Source: Termitomyces sp. T153 (lineage: Eukaryota > Basidiomycota > Agaricomycetes > Agaricales > Lyophyllaceae). From it: 64,000 bases of DNA. Of the stretch, positions 1-14,101 are shown in pieces. Under the pieces are notes generated by a model, which was given only the letters and a program-made list of their open reading frames with translations, made no database searches and was not told the DNA's origin. Position 1 is the stretch's first letter; every line of letters begins with the position of its first letter. The position numbers and the translations under genes were made by a program. The DNA lies in NCBI GenBank assembly GCA_018296165.2, contig JACKQL020000020.1:372001-436000 (forward strand), read 5' to 3'.

Positions 1-3000
1 AAATTTTTACTTATTGATATTCATTTAACATCAGCAAATCAGATTTTGATGGGTGTCCCTGGGATGATCAAATTGGAAAATAGGACAGGGTTAACTACTT
101 CAAATGTAATAAACAAGCTTCAACTAAGGCTATGGGACACTAGACAAATTATCAGGAACCTTTCATTGTCTCCTTAGACTCGGAATTGAGTAAGTATTAT
201 GTGCATCTTGCAAAACATCTGCTGCTCTGGAAAAATCATGTCATCCATGATTGATATTTTATCACTCTCAATAATAGTCAAGAAAAATCAAATGAGTTTT
301 GCATTGATAATGGATGGGGCTGATGAAAATTATGGGCCTGGATGGTGACCCTTGTACCATCCAGTACCAGGGTCTGCCATCAATTTCAGCTTTCCCTGAT
401 GTACATACTTGCTCAGTGTGGGCATGTAGAGTATTTACATTTGGTGATAGATTCAAGTTTCTGACGATACACATATGGCAGAATGAAATACTTTAGTACT
501 CAGAACAGCTTCAGCATGATTTAGCGGACATAGCTTTCTCAAAATTTCATGCCTCACTTACATCCGACAAGACCAAATTGACTGTTTCACTGGCTCTAGA
601 AACGTTGAATTACAATCAACTGATCAGACTGCAATTTCACTAACAGAAGTTTCTCTGAGGGCCCCATGTCACACCCAAAACTACCCAAAAACGAGTGTGT
701 AGGACCCCGTTGACATGAGATCAACGGGCCGAACAGGAAATCTACCACCGTGCATATCGTATCATATCTGAATCTGTTATATAGCTAAATTAGCACGGTA
801 ACGTAACGTCCATATCAACCTTCAGATCTCACCGGTTCACTCTGCACAGCACCGGCGGGCTGATGAATGAAGACACAATTGGGTACCAACGGTCTGGTTG
901 TGAGAATTTCCCCAGGCCTTACATACATAGTACATACAATACATCCATACTAAGTAAACTAGTGTCCACTTACATACCACAAGTCCAGAGGCTTATCCTT
1001 TACCGGCGTTAAGTTCCGATCTAATTAAGATTAAACAATAAGCACCTCCCACAAAACGCTTTCAATCTTGTCCTTATCTCCATCTCATATTTACGTACAA
1101 TCGACTATTCACAAAACACTCTAAAGGTACCTCCCGAATCGGAACGAATTCTACGAGCCCAACAACGTGTTATGACAATGTAGCCATAGGACACAACGTT
1201 TCAATCCCAGAACAGGCTAATACCATGATTTTCACTTTGAGAATCAAGTTAGCTAACAGATATGAAGGGTTTGAGTTCATAGATACTATCCGTACCTTCC
1301 TTTCATCAGCGTCATCATGTGGCATGGAGCCTTACGACACCACACGATACTGTATAAGTACACTCCGACTCGGATGGTTGTAGATTAGAATGTTGGAAAG
1401 TGATAAGCTTTCCCCGTCACACATGGCGTCCATGGATATTGCCACGACACCACACGATCGTGAGCTTTGGTTAGACCGCAGATCAGCTATACCTCTGTAT
1501 CCATGCGTCATGAAATTTGTTACGAACCCTACGAGCTAGAATGCGTTATGACAATGTAGTACAGCGAGGAACAATCGTTCGATTCCCAGAACATGTTAGT
1601 TGTACTAGTACCAATTTCATTTTACTCAGGTACCATGATCTTCACTTGTGGAATTAAGCAAGTCCGAGATCTTCCATCAGCGTCATCATGATACATGATA
1701 GTTGCCTATGCATGGAGATTGTATGTAGATCAGTATACTAGTATGTATGGTGTCAGTAGTACGTACGTATACTTACGACATGAGGGTCGTGATTCCCGGG
1801 TTGATCGAACGTGCTTGAAACCTTCAGTCATGATCGATTTCTTTCAATTTGGATTTTCTTCTTGTGAGGAGAGATCAATCGCAAGAGCTTGAGATATGAA
1901 GCCTACGGACCCACAGCGTTACAATGATGTTGTCAATACAGCTTACTAGCCCTTCGAGTCTGAGTGTACCCGGGCTCCTGGGGGAATGGTTCGGTCCCAA
2001 AGCAGGGTCATTGAAGCGCTAAAGTCGAACCAGAGGAAGAGTTCTGAGAATTGTACTTTCCTTTCATTAGTGTTATGATTTACCTTTGCATGGAGGTTAT
2101 ATGAACTTACGTATACGATATGAGACGAGCAGGGTCATGATCTTCAAGTTCTGTAGTCGGTAAGTATCGATCGAACACTGTCTCAGTCATGCCAGTCCTT
2201 CTCAACATGAAATAAGAACCTAAGACTCTGAGATACAATCCTACGAGCTGGCCCGTGGTCGATGGTCCAAATACCGTGTTGGGCCGGATAGCCCCTCCGC
2301 TAGACACGCTCCAAAGCGTGTCTAGATTAGTCTGAAGTCTTCGCTGATGAATAATTTGCCTACGACGGTGATGAGAGACCTTCCATAAAAACGTTAACAT
2401 AACATGGAAATCCACAACGTGGCACTCTCTTGGCCGAGGTATTTCAAACTAATTGATCAATGATCACCAGAGCAGTATCACCGTCAGTGCGCAGCAACAG
2501 TATCAGCACGTATATCGCGCGCAAGGCGCCTCAAGCATTGTTATATCTGATTTTAGCTCAAACACACCGTATCATAGATCATGCCATAATCATCATGATT
2601 AATGACGATCAGGATTAATTCCTACACGCACTCTCTTGTGAACTTACATAGCTCAAATATGACATCCTGTCAATCTATGCAATGCATAGCCCATCTGCGT
2701 GCCGATGTAATTGGGGTGGACTCGGATGCGGGATGCCTGATGGTACTTATCTCTGCGGCCCGACAGCGCCCTCGGCAGGCTGCAATGCGATTCTTGAGCT
2801 GTCCATCATGATTGAACCTAAAATTTGTGTTCGAGATGGAAGGAGGAACTTGCGAATAGGCCGCATTATCAGAATGTCCATACTTGGAAGTTGTAGTAGA
2901 GATTAGATTAGATCTATGTAATTTGGGAGCAAATCACTAAGCCACCTGACATAATCATAGTGATCAACGCGACGATCTTTTCCTTCCCTTTTTGAGGAGG

Positions 3001-5970
3001 CGTCAGACATGGGTCGACGTCTAACCCAACTTACAAGGTCCCGAAGAGAAAGATTAGCAATAATGACAAGCTAGCTCATTTTGTGAGAGCATCGCAGTGC
3101 ATACGTGGTGAATCAAACTGTTGCTCGTGGGTACTATACCGCCCACGAGAGATATCTGGGTTCGCTATTGCGTCTTCGTTTCTGAAGAATGTTTTTTGGA
3201 CTGCCAATAACTCTCAGTAACAGTGACAGTTGGTACCCGAGCTGTATGACTAGTGTGAGGTAACAGCTTGTATTCTAGAGGTCCTACTAGCACGAAGCCA
3301 AGTACCGCTGTACAAAAGCGAAGGATTATGTCCGAATTGGCGGAATAAGAGGTCCAAACTATACTCTCCCTCTCGCAACCAAATGCAACCTTATGATAGC
3401 CAACCTACCACCCGCGCCGGCGTCTTATGCACAAATGAATTGCGAATTGGATAAATCTGCACACTCTTTGAACCCAAAGCATCAGATATTCAATGCCTCG
3501 CAATATTGAAGATTGGCTAGCGAAGTCAGTTTCACCACATAGCCTGTATACATACTTCCTTTGTTCTTAAAACGTGCAATCATGGAATTATCTCGACTTT
3601 TATCAGGAGATCCGAGACACAGTAATGAAGATACACGCCTACCCGCAACCCAGGGTTTGCGTCTCCGGATGTGACTCACCGCCCATTTCGACATGTGTTG
3701 TATTGATGTTTAGACTACAATACATTCGTCTCCATTGCCTGAACCGGACAGTGAAGGCACGAAAATCTTTCCAGCGCTCATCGCCTTCTTACATGCATGT
3801 TGAACCACGTACATAACGATTAACTTTGAGAAATCTGACCGTTGCGCTTGCACAGCGCCAATAGTCCCTTTCTTTGTCTCAAAGCTAGTTCTGACGGTCC
3901 GGTCACAAGTACTTCCGAGTCTAGGCTTAGCCCCAACTCGAATGTTATTATCGGCTCTTCCCACGCTCAGGCTCGGCGCTCAAGCTTAACTTAGTCTCAC
4001 AACTCTCCACACAATATGACACTCTGTCTGCCTTTCGGATCGAGTACTGAGTCAATTTTGAGTATGTTTGAGTCAACGAAGTACTTACATCGAGACAATG
4101 ATTACCCGACGCCTTATCCGCTAAAAATCCACCCTCACTAAAAGCTGACAGAGATTACAAAACAACCCGTAAGGAAATACTGACCAGCTTGCTATCCAAG
4201 TGTCTATGGAAGGATACTTATCGGCTGACTTTATTAGTTCATTCCCGCGAAGTGGACCACATGCGTCGTGATACATGGTGCCGAATCAATGGCCGGGTGA
4301 TGTTATTTATGTATGTATAACCCTGCCGCGTGTTTTGTCGCACCACAGATGCTCAGGACTGATTTACACCCCCTTCCCTCCTTCGGCTATCTCATAATTG
4401 CTATCAACCTGCCGTCCAACCTGCTGGGTACGGTGCTTCGTCCCCCAATCTACCCTCGGCGACATTTTTTTAAATGCACATCAACCAGCGAAACCGTAAG
4501 AGATGTTACCGAACAGCTGGCCTACTCTCCAAGTTGTGCTCATATTAGGGCGACGTCTCCCTCGCAAAGAGGTCAACCACAAATTGGTCCAACTCTGACC
4601 CTCAGCGATCCATTCATTCTATAACGCCTGATGTATTCTGTTCTCCCCTTGCCCCAAATAAGCGATGGTATCCCTCCCGAACCTATCATAAATAGGATCA
4701 CATCCTTAACCAACCAATCAGGCGCTAAGTCAGCCCTAGGGGGGGTTGTGACGCGTATACTCGCATCAGCCTTCGGGACCTCCAACCGTCCAACACTGCC
4801 AGACCCACATGCGTGGTATTTTCTGTATAACCAGGATAATTTATCGAAGCGACTGGAGATAGGAGATCCAGTAGAGGTATAGGTGTACATCTTGCCTCTA
4901 TCTCCGACGGCGTTAGGATCCTGTCAACTTCGGAGGCTGACAGTAGGGACAGTTCGAGCATTGGTAGGGGATATGGCCTGCCTTGAACTCATGGATCGAG
5001 AAAGAGTGCAGAAGCTGTTCTTGCCCTTGCATCTTGCATCCGCATCGAGCAATTGAGTCCAGAAGGTGGGCAAACCCCAGTTGCGAACAGATCACTGCTT
5101 GACACAAACCTTCCATCCTTTTTCATCATTTCCCTACGTGTAGTTTTTCTCCCACTGGAATATGACGATAATTACTTCCATTATACCCAAACCAGTATAT
5201 ATTCGTTTCCCCCCATCAGATAACGAGGCTATATAAGCCTGAAAAATTCGGATATATTGATCATTTCCTTCTACTGATAACAGACTCGCTTAGTCCGTTG
5301 CTCGGATGGTGGACAGTATAATTCCTGCACACTCTCGTGTATCGCGTTAAACCATACTATGATAATCAATTCTACAAGGTGAAGGAAACATTATCCTCAT
5401 TAGCCAATGTCTTTGAATTCGTTAAGGAAAAAGATCAGTAGCATGGAAAAAGGTAGAGTGGGCTCGAATGCTGCGGAGTCTTGACGTCACCTTGTACTAA
5501 TGACAGTCCTTTCGATATTGTAAAGTTATGTACAGCGTCCACAAGGAATGACCAAACGTCGACAATATGAATCGACATAATAGAACAGTTGCCTCCAACA
5601 TGATGCTCGCACGGCGGAAACTAATCAGGGTAGCTCGGAAGACAGTTATGACTCTCAGGCTGAGAATGCGTCGGGAAAAATTCGAGAGAGGCGGGAGGAG
5701 AATTTGAGAGCGGCGGGAGGAAGGTTCAGGTGCGGACAGGAGATATCTGGCCAAATGGAGATGATGGAGATTATATTACAACGCATCATTCGCTGCTAGG
5801 ATAATATTTTTTAAAAAAAGACTATTGCGTAAAGAGAGTTATCTCAAAATGTATCAATAATAACAACATAGTTTTATGTTTTGCACCTTATCTGTATTGC
5901 GCCACTTCATTTCTCTAAGGCGTAGATCAAGAGAACGTACATGACTAGAATTTTTCGACGTCGCATTTAT
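1..5970. other. Gene-poor region, no supported gene
   Basis: Open frames here are short (105 codons or fewer), overlap on both strands, and show no recognisable domain, codon continuity or convincing splice chain. Apart from the degenerate repeat block at about 1.1-2.3 kb, I see nothing that supports a gene. Confidence 0.6.
1140..2300. repeat. Degenerate direct repeats, about 0.37-0.45 kb spacing
   Basis: Blocks near 1140-1250 and 1525-1640 share the phrases 'gttatgacaatgtag', 'cgattcccagaaca' or 'tcaatcccagaaca', and 'taccatgat-ttcact'. The phrase 'catcagcgtcatcatg' occurs at about 1307 and again at about 1676. 'cgacaccacacgat' occurs at about 1336 and about 1445. 'tgcatggag' before a run of 'tatatga/gtatgta' recurs at about 1710 and about 2090. 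The copies are diverged direct repeats with indels. No coding capacity or terminal structure is visible. Confidence 0.5.
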
Positions 5971-6067
5971 GGCCGTGTGGCGAAATGGCATCGCGTCTGA
6001 CTACGATCTATACTGCACTGTTGGGATTTCAATCAGGAGATTGCAGGTTCGACCCCTGTCTCGGTCA
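5971..6067 (+). tRNA. tRNA-Arg (ACG) with intron
   Basis: The sequence folds as a cloverleaf. The acceptor GGCCGTG pairs with CTCGGTC with one T-T mismatch, and the discriminator is A. The D stem is GCGA/TCGC, and the anticodon stem is TCTGA/TCAGG. The T arm contains the canonical GGTTCGACCCC. The loop reads C-T-A-C-G-A before an interruption of about 25 nt at the canonical position 37/38, giving anticodon ACG. The A-box (TGGCGAAATGG) and B-box (GGTTCGACCCC) are both present. The anticodon assignment depends on the intron boundary. Confidence 0.8.
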
Positions 6068-6497
6068 AAGTCACGATTTTTCTGCATCTAATGTTTTTTA
6101 TGGAGGCATGACATATATGCATCTCGTCTGAGGTTGCAATTAGTTCCAGGCGGTGTCAGCGAAGAATATGTTCATCCCTTTGTTCTGTCAATTTCACCTG
6201 GAAGGAAACTTTTTTTGTTTAATCGTTGCTTGATGACTTTAACTGGTAATACCCAAGATACTAGTAACACTTCCCACTCATCATATCACGCCACTTGACC
6301 CAAACAGGGGTATAAGAAAAAAGGGCCCATGATGGGATGATGTCACGATTTACGATGATTTTCCTTCTCTGAGTTACCTTCTACAACTTTCTTGTGAAGA
6401 TGATGAGCTTAAACCTAAATATGTATTCTATTAGTATGACTTCCTAGTAATGCTGTAATAGTCAAACAGTCAAATCCCTTATCGATGTTCTGTACTG

Positions 6498-8048
6498 TCA
6501 GATCCTCTTCAAGAGAACCCTCGCCTCCTCCCACCCTATCCTCTCCCTCTCCTTCCCGACCCCCTCACCCCTTCTAATCTCCTCTTCGTTCACCTTCTTC
6601 CAATCCTCATACTGTGTAACAACACCATCCTTCAATCCATCCTGCACTTCCGCCGGCACATTCTCAAGGTCCGGCTTGGGATTCATCACTTCCCTTTGCT
6701 GACTCAAGTTGACATTATCTGCGCCCGCCCCCTCTGGCGTCATCGCCGTATGTACTTCTTGATCTCCAGGTAGCCAATCTGAAAGTATCGCGTCTGCAAC
6801 TCCGTATGCATTCATCATTGTCGCGGCCAATACGCCCTTTGCACCGGTCGCAGCCCATCCAGACGCGTATACATTTTTCACTTCCTTGTTTCCATCTCCC
6901 ACGTCGATAACACGTCCTCCAGGCATCGTCCTCAGATGCTTTAGATCTGAATCATAGAACGGCGCACTAGGCTCTGAGCGGAATCCAAGTGAAGTTACAA
7001 CCAGACTCGTCTCCACCTCCTCCGTCTTACCCGTCGGCACCGCTCTCCCTGTCTCCTGATCAACCTTCGTATGTGCCAGACTCAACTTCGCCATATCCCT
7101 TTCCTCATCAGGGAGCACGAGTCCCACAGGGGACCTATAAAAGTCCAAAGACCACGTCTTCTGGGTCATACCAAACATATTCTTGGACCCTTTCCTCAGA
7201 AGCTGCAGAATCCTCCCCTGCTGCCTCGTCGTCTCCTTGACATCCAACACGTCCTCTCGAATCGGTACCATAGCTGCGTCAGGCAGATTAGTCAACTCCC
7301 TCAGCTCTTTAGCGGTGAACGCCGCCTCGAGGGGTCCACGACGCCCGAATATAGATACGTGTCTTACTTGGGAGCGGTTGAGGACATCAAGGACGGGACG
7401 GGGGACATCATATTTTTCGAGGACGGACGGTGGAGTGAGTAGCATGCGTGCGACATCTAAAGAGACATTGCCGTTTCCTATCAAAGAGATGTGTGTCGTG
7501 CGTTCGAGGGGAGGAGGAGGAGGCGCGGAGGGATGTTGGGTGTACCAGTGCACGAGAGAGAGGGCAGGGAGGCAGTAGGGCGAGGGAGGGAGGAAAGGAT
7601 GTAAAGTTGGGAGAGTACAGCCTGTGGCGAAGAGGAGGTGCGTGTAGTTTGTGAAGATGGATGTTAATGATAGGTTGACGGTATGTGGAATTGGTGAAGG
7701 AGTGAAAGAGGACCCAATATTAACGTTCCCAAAGAATTTGAGGCGCGGATCTGCAGCTGCCGTGTCAAATTTGTGAGTACAGTTCTAGATAGAAACATAA
7801 TTAGTGTTGCTGCACCATAAAACCATGATGGTCCGCATGAGAACGTCCTGAGCAACACTCGCCTTTACTTCTGGATGATCCGGCGCCACACCATACCGTA
7901 CTAGTCCATGAGGTGCCCAGAGGCGATCGAACATGTGTATCCGGAGAGGAGGATTCGTCGAATCCGCCTTGACGAGTGAAAGCAGACGCGACGCGACGTA
8001 GAACGCGGAAGGCCCGCCGCCGATGATTGCCAGCTTCATTGGCGGCAT
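6498..8048 (-). CDS. ARH1: Mitochondrial NADPH:adrenodoxin (ferredoxin) oxidoreductase, FDXR/Arh1 family
   Basis: This FAD enzyme passes electrons from NADPH to mitochondrial ferredoxin for Fe-S cluster, heme A and related biosynthesis. Two exons (8048-7863 and 7784-6498) encode about 490 residues, the usual family size. Residues 5-18 hold the FAD-binding GGGPSAFY motif, followed by the family signature GLVRYGVAPDHPEVK around residues 48-62. A second Rossmann motif, IGNGNVSLDVARMLL, is the NADPH site. Near the C-terminus, YASGWAATGAKGVLAATM matches the family's FAD/NADP contact region. The protein starts directly at the FAD domain (MPPMKLAIIGGG), so any presequence would have to come from an upstream exon I cannot see. 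The only intron (7785-7862) appears to start with GC, not GT, since joining at GC restores PEVK|NCTHKFD in frame. The next gene upstream is a tRNA-Thr. Confidence 0.93.
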
Positions 8049-8197
8049 TTTCTAGAGAAGAAGCGAAAAAACTAAGAAACGCCTGAAAGAGCAAGGCATA
8101 TATCTTCAAGAGATGTAGAAATTTAGGCGCCCACAACACCGTTGACAAATCCGTGTGAAATCATAATATATATACCTATGTTGGCTCAGTAACAACA

Positions 8198-8281
8198 GCC
8201 CTCTTAGCTCAGTGGTAGAGCGCGTCACTCGTACAACATTTGTACATGACGAGGTCAGTCGTTCAAGTCGGCTAGGGGGCA
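8198..8281 (+). tRNA. tRNA-Thr (CGT) with 12-nt intron
   Basis: The acceptor GCCCTCT pairs with AGGGGGC (one G-T), with discriminator A. The D arm is GCTC-AGTGGTA-GAGC and the anticodon stem is CGTCA/TGACG. The T arm is AGTCG-TTCAAGT-CGGCT. The loop is C-T-C-G-T-A, a short intron (caacatttgtac), then A, giving anticodon CGT. It lies on the opposite strand about 150 bp upstream of the FDXR start. Confidence 0.85.
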
Positions 8282-8433
8282 TTACTTTTTCTATATTTAT
8301 GTCTCATATTTCGAGATGCAGCGATTCCCACAATATTAAGTTACAATAATATAGTCTATCACACAAAAAGTCCTATCATGCAAGGGAGATTAGTTTAAGA
8401 GAGATATCCCTCCATGTACGCGCTGCGAAGATA

Positions 8434-9516
8434 TTAACCTAAGCCTAGATCGTTTCTTCCCGTAGCCACGGTGTCCTGCAACCTTGCAAGCCAATCCGGA
8501 GCCAAATCTCCAACACTCGCCAAATTCTCCATCAAATTGCTCTCCCAATACATAGGTACGAAGGTGTGCAATTCCGCTGAAGCATATTTAAAATGCAATC
8601 GATGCAGAATGAGAACTCTCTGAACAGTAGAGTCCGGCGGATCGCTCGATCGTTTGACGCGCTGATATTCTTGAAATTGGGCAACAATCTTCTGGTGATC
8701 TTCGTCATATGGGCCAGCTGGCGTAGTAGAAGAGGAACATTGGAGTTCCTGCATTGTTACAACCTTGGCGTGTACCACTCGGAACGCGGAGCGGGGTTTG
8801 GTCCGCGCGGTGAGGTTGGGAGCGGGGATCATGGTTACGTAGAGAACTCTGGGGTTGGTCAGGAGGTCTGGAGGGCCGATTGGGCAGTGGTTCAGCATCC
8901 CAATAGCTGCGAGGTACGAGTTATATAGGGACATTCTGTACGTCTTGAACCACTTGATCTGTGGTATTTAATCATCCGAAAATAAAGCTTTGTCTTGGGG
9001 TACACACCATGAGTTTGTAAAACGCAGTGAGAGTCACTTCGGGTGCTCTTAGGCCACTCGCGACGGAAGCCAAAGCAAATTGTTCATCAAAGTCTCCTAA
9101 ATCTTCCATCACCTGGGCCGTCTTGGGACAGAGGATCTTGTGCCCCGCCCGATCTGTGCGCTCTGTCAAGACAATTAGAATACGGATCAGACCATTGTGA
9201 TATGCTACTACTCACGACAATTTTCAGAGCAGTATCGTACCCTTTCATCCGAGATTTCATGATCAGCGACGAAATTCATTCGTGTGATCTCCATATACCC
9301 ACAGCTTGCATCCAGTACAGACACTCAATCGAAGTGTGTCACTTTGCGCAACATTGCAATTCTGCATAGATCAGCTCAAGCCTTTCTGACTAGTAAAGGG
9401 GTATGCTACTCACCCCGCATCTTGGGACACGCCTGTAGACGAGTAGTAAATGAAATTTGTTCAGACCCCTGTTGGATTGTATGATTTGTAAGGCAAACAC
9501 ACTTTCTGATTGTCAT
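8434..9516 (-). CDS. MYND-type zinc finger protein (hypothetical)
   Basis: This is an intron-split minus-strand gene. The best supported exons give RYCSENC, then after an intron RTDRAGHKILCPKTAQ. This is the second half of a MYND finger (YCSxxCQ...HKxxC). Upstream pieces CVCL, CPKMR and CTGCK could supply the other cysteines, but I could not settle the exon joins there, so the start (ATG at 9514-9516) is provisional. Downstream come VASGLRAPEVTLTAFYKLM, an intron at about 8959-9009, and a 160-residue tail starting IKWFKTYRMSLYNSYLAAIG that I do not recognise. MYND fingers usually mediate protein-protein contacts. The remaining function is unknown. The stop is TAA at 8434-8436. Confidence 0.6.
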
Positions 9517-9837
9517 ATTGAGAGGTAGCAGAGGTTGACGGGAAAATGGAAGAAGAACGAGCTTCGACCTGTCCCACGACTCGAATAGGATATCTAAATC
9601 AGGGGCTAGCTAGATGTGGCGCAGTTACACGATCGTGAGGTAAAAGGAGATATGGAAAACAAGCCAGTAAAAAAAATCGCCGTCACAGAGTTCAAGATAG
9701 GAACTCATGTTCGTGAGTCGTTTCATTTACTTCGACCATCACAAACCCTAGTTATCTGGAAAGTATGTGCAATATGATAATCGGCAGTGGACACATGCCA
9801 TGCTAAGTGAAATCTGCAAGTTCCTGGTTTGAGAGAC

Positions 9838-10815
9838 TTATGTGACAATATCCTTTCCAAAGTTTTCTGCACCCTCCCATGCTCCCCAGCATCCAAATGC
9901 GTTGGCAAGCCTTCCCATATCCGGCTCCAACGATGTCAGTCGCAAAGGCCCAATTGGCGGTACATTGTATAGTTCATGCAAGACGGTTTCGACGGATGTA
10001 GATGTCATGAGCACCAGCTTACCCCGCGTAGGGTGAATGATTTGCTGGATTGTTTTAATTAGCTTTCTATTGGTGATCTGTCGCAGTTTCAGTAATGCAC
10101 CCGTGCAGTCGCAGGGAGGCTTAGGCTTACTTCGTTCAAGAAAGGAGGGTCGGCAACAACTACATCCATAGCTCCATGTAGATCTTCCGGGATGATATCT
10201 GGCTCGTCTAGGTCGTAGTGGATGAACTTGGTCGGCGCAAGGACGCTAAACCGCTTGTCATACTCGAGAAGTCGTGCGCCGTCTAGTGGATTAGTATGCT
10301 GGAATGCTACGAACGCAGTTGGACAGCACATGAAGGCTATTTTCGAACTCGATGTGCAAATCGATCGGATGGATTTGGCAAGTCGGGTGGCATATGAAGT
10401 CGAATACCTGTCCAATATTTCAAAACCATCAGTATACATATCACTGGGCCTAAAAAGCAAAAGCATCTTGTGCTGGTACCCACTTCGGGGCTCCGCACAA
10501 TGATCATAAGCAAAAAAAGTAAGCTACCGACCAGAATTGGCTGAGTTGCCAGTCTTCTCCAAATGCCAGACGATATTCATCTACGCTCATCATTGGAGGA
10601 TCAGGTTGCTCGAGATCCACGTTCATTTCACGACTCGCGATGCGTGCGGCAGCCTGCTCAGCTAGGTCATTGAAGCGTTTTTCCTCCTCTGCTCTGGATG
10701 TCAAAAATTCTTGTAGAAGGGCGAGTGTGTCTGAAGATAGCTTTGGCGGAGAGCCTGATGGGCTGGAAGATAAGGAGACAGATCGAGGCGATCCTGAGGC
10801 GCGTTCCATAGTCAT
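9838..10815 (-). CDS. EFM5: EEF1A lysine methyltransferase EFM5 / EEF1AKMT1 (N6-MTase-like fold)
   Basis: The family methylates a lysine near the N-terminus of translation elongation factor eEF1A. The first exon carries a serine-rich leader, then a helical stretch and FGEDWQLSQFW, the conserved 'LSQFWY' entry to the MTase domain. The second exon starts YSTSYATRLAKSI and includes FMCCPTAF, LLEYDKRF, YDLDEPDIIPEDL and the catalytic DPPF motif in VVVADPPFLNE. After a third-exon join (NE|ITNRKLIKTIQQI), the protein ends with LEPDMGRLANAFGCW and a short tail to TAA at 9838. Length is about 235 residues, normal for the family. It starts divergently from the GAR transformylase gene, with a shared intergenic region of about 230 bp. 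Confidence 0.88.
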
Positions 10816-11046
10816 CTAGGTATAATTTAGTTGTTGAACTGAAGTTCCTTCGTTGAGTCGTCGAACAGAATTGCTTTCAAGTGATAGAAATGGGAATGTT
10901 AACGCGACTGATGCGAACTTGAGCACAGCCACAACCACAGGGGGAACCCGCGAGGGAACGGGAAAACCGCAAAAACTATCTTTTTGATGATATCTAGATT
11001 AGATTAGATCGGTGCAAATCTTTCAACAACCTTTCATCTTGACCCA
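10816..11046. promoter_or_regulatory. Shared divergent promoter region (EFM5 / GAR transformylase)
   Basis: The 231 bp lie between two divergent start codons. They contain overlapping GATA-like sequences (gatatctagattagattagatc at about 10988-11009) and a CA-rich tract. No TATA box is obvious. Its role is inferred from position only. Confidence 0.45.
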
Positions 11047-11782
11047 ATGGCAAAAGAACGAAACATTGTTGTCCTCATTTCTGGCTCAGGTGTGTTTATG
11101 AAACTTACGCTTGTCGCAGCTACGGATAACTGAGCATTGATCTTCAGGTAGCAATCTGCAAGCCTTGATAGATGCTCAAAATACGCCCTCGCTTCCTAAC
11201 GCACGAATTTCCTTGGTTTTCTCTAATCGTAAAGCTGCGTATGGCTTAATCCGTGCATCAGAAGCAGAACCGTCGATTCCTACATCCTATCTGGCACTTC
11301 AACCATATCTCAAGGCCAACGTGGGCAAGACTCGTGCAGACTACGATGCCGAAGTCGCTCGCGTCGTGTTGAAGGACAGCCCGGACCTTGTAATTCTAGC
11401 CGGGTTCATGCACATTTTCGGAGAGGGCTTCCTAGAACGGGCGGATGCCCTCAAACCCCTCGTAGATGGTGAACAACCGCGAAAACCCGTACCAGTCATT
11501 AATCTACACCCGGCTCTTCCAGGAGCTTTTGATGGAGCGAATGCGATTGAGCGGGCGTACGAAGCGTTCCAGAATGGGGAAATTGAGCGTACAGGGATCA
11601 TGGTGCATCGGGTGGTGAAGGATGTTGATCGTGGCGAACCATTGATTGTGCGAGAGGTACCTATCACGAAGGGTGAGCCCATTGAGGTGTTTGAGGAGCG
11701 TCTGCACAAGGCGGAGCACGAGATAATTGTGCAAGCAGCAGCAAAAGTGCTTGAGGAGAATAAAGTGCGGCTAACTCTCTAA
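11047..11782 (+). CDS. ADE8: Phosphoribosylglycinamide formyltransferase (GAR transformylase)
   Basis: The enzyme transfers a formyl group from 10-formyl-THF to GAR, the third step of de novo purine synthesis. Two exons (11047-11089 and 11148-11782) give 225 residues, a normal length for a monofunctional fungal enzyme. The splice restores the N-terminal phosphate loop NIVVLISGSGSNLQALIDA in frame. Other signatures are the PDLVILAGFMHIF strand, the catalytic VINLHPALPGAFDG (the family's N-x-HPSLLP region, here HPALPG), and GIMVHRVVKDVDRGEPLIV with the His/Asp pair. The start ATG is followed directly by the conserved beta strand, so the protein is probably cytosolic. The nearest downstream gene is the convergent MAPK. 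Confidence 0.95.
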
Positions 11783-12588
11783 TTTTTGTGGGTTATTTAT
11801 GAACATGCCATAGTCCTGAAGCAAATCATTCCAGAAGGATGATCTATACGTGAGTGTCGTACAGTCTCGGTGTACAACTTCTTAGTAACAATAAATCTCA
11901 GCCCTCCATTATCATGAGCCTGGTCGGTATCAAAGGCTGCACGAAGGGCGGAACGGGTCGCCCAATATCATAAATAAAGCTCTGACGCTGTACGGTGTAA
12001 GCTGAAAGGGATATCCAATAATGAACGACCAATAGCTCAGACCAAAGTTGTCAAATTGCTGCTCCATGCGTTTCTCTTCATTACAAGTACCAGGGTAAGG
12101 CAGAAATACGAGAGGTGTGAAGGGAATCAATGAATCTAGACCAAGAAGGATAGCATATATATATTTATATAGTAAAGGACAATAAAGGAGAGTTCGCGAG
12201 GGTAAATCGAAGCAAAAACATGCATATATGTGAACGTAAGGACCGGATGGGGACGAGCGAGGAGCAAGTAGGCGAGCATATCCCGATGCCCAGGAAAAAG
12301 ACCGGCACGCGTTCCCAGAACCGAAGAAAAGATGAGGAAAAAATACAAGATTTCAGATGAAATCCAGACTAACAACAAGCCATAAACCAATCGAAGCCAA
12401 AGCGAAAAAGTAATTGAATGGGTGCTAAGCACTCCGAGACAGATGTGGGGGTGTCGAGTTTAGGTATCCTGGGGCGAGATGCTTGAGAAGTATACAGAAT
12501 AAGGACCGGTTGTCATGGGATATCAAAAGATGCAAGAACTTGATGAGGTATTGAAGCGAGCACTCGATGTAACAGTACTTGATACACT

Positions 12589-14101
<1,513 letters not shown>

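Noticed and set aside
5497..5754. 85-codon Arg/Leu-rich minus frame
   Set aside because: No conserved motif and no splice context; shorter than chance long frames seen elsewhere in the window.
7071..7654. Plus-strand frames up to 131 codons over the FDXR gene
   Set aside because: They are antisense to a clearly conserved FDXR exon, and their composition mirrors its codon bias.
12136..12432. 98-codon minus frame with hydrophobic stretches
   Set aside because: It lies just 3' of the MAPK gene on the same strand and is most likely 3' UTR/intergenic. Hydrophobicity comes from AT-rich DNA.
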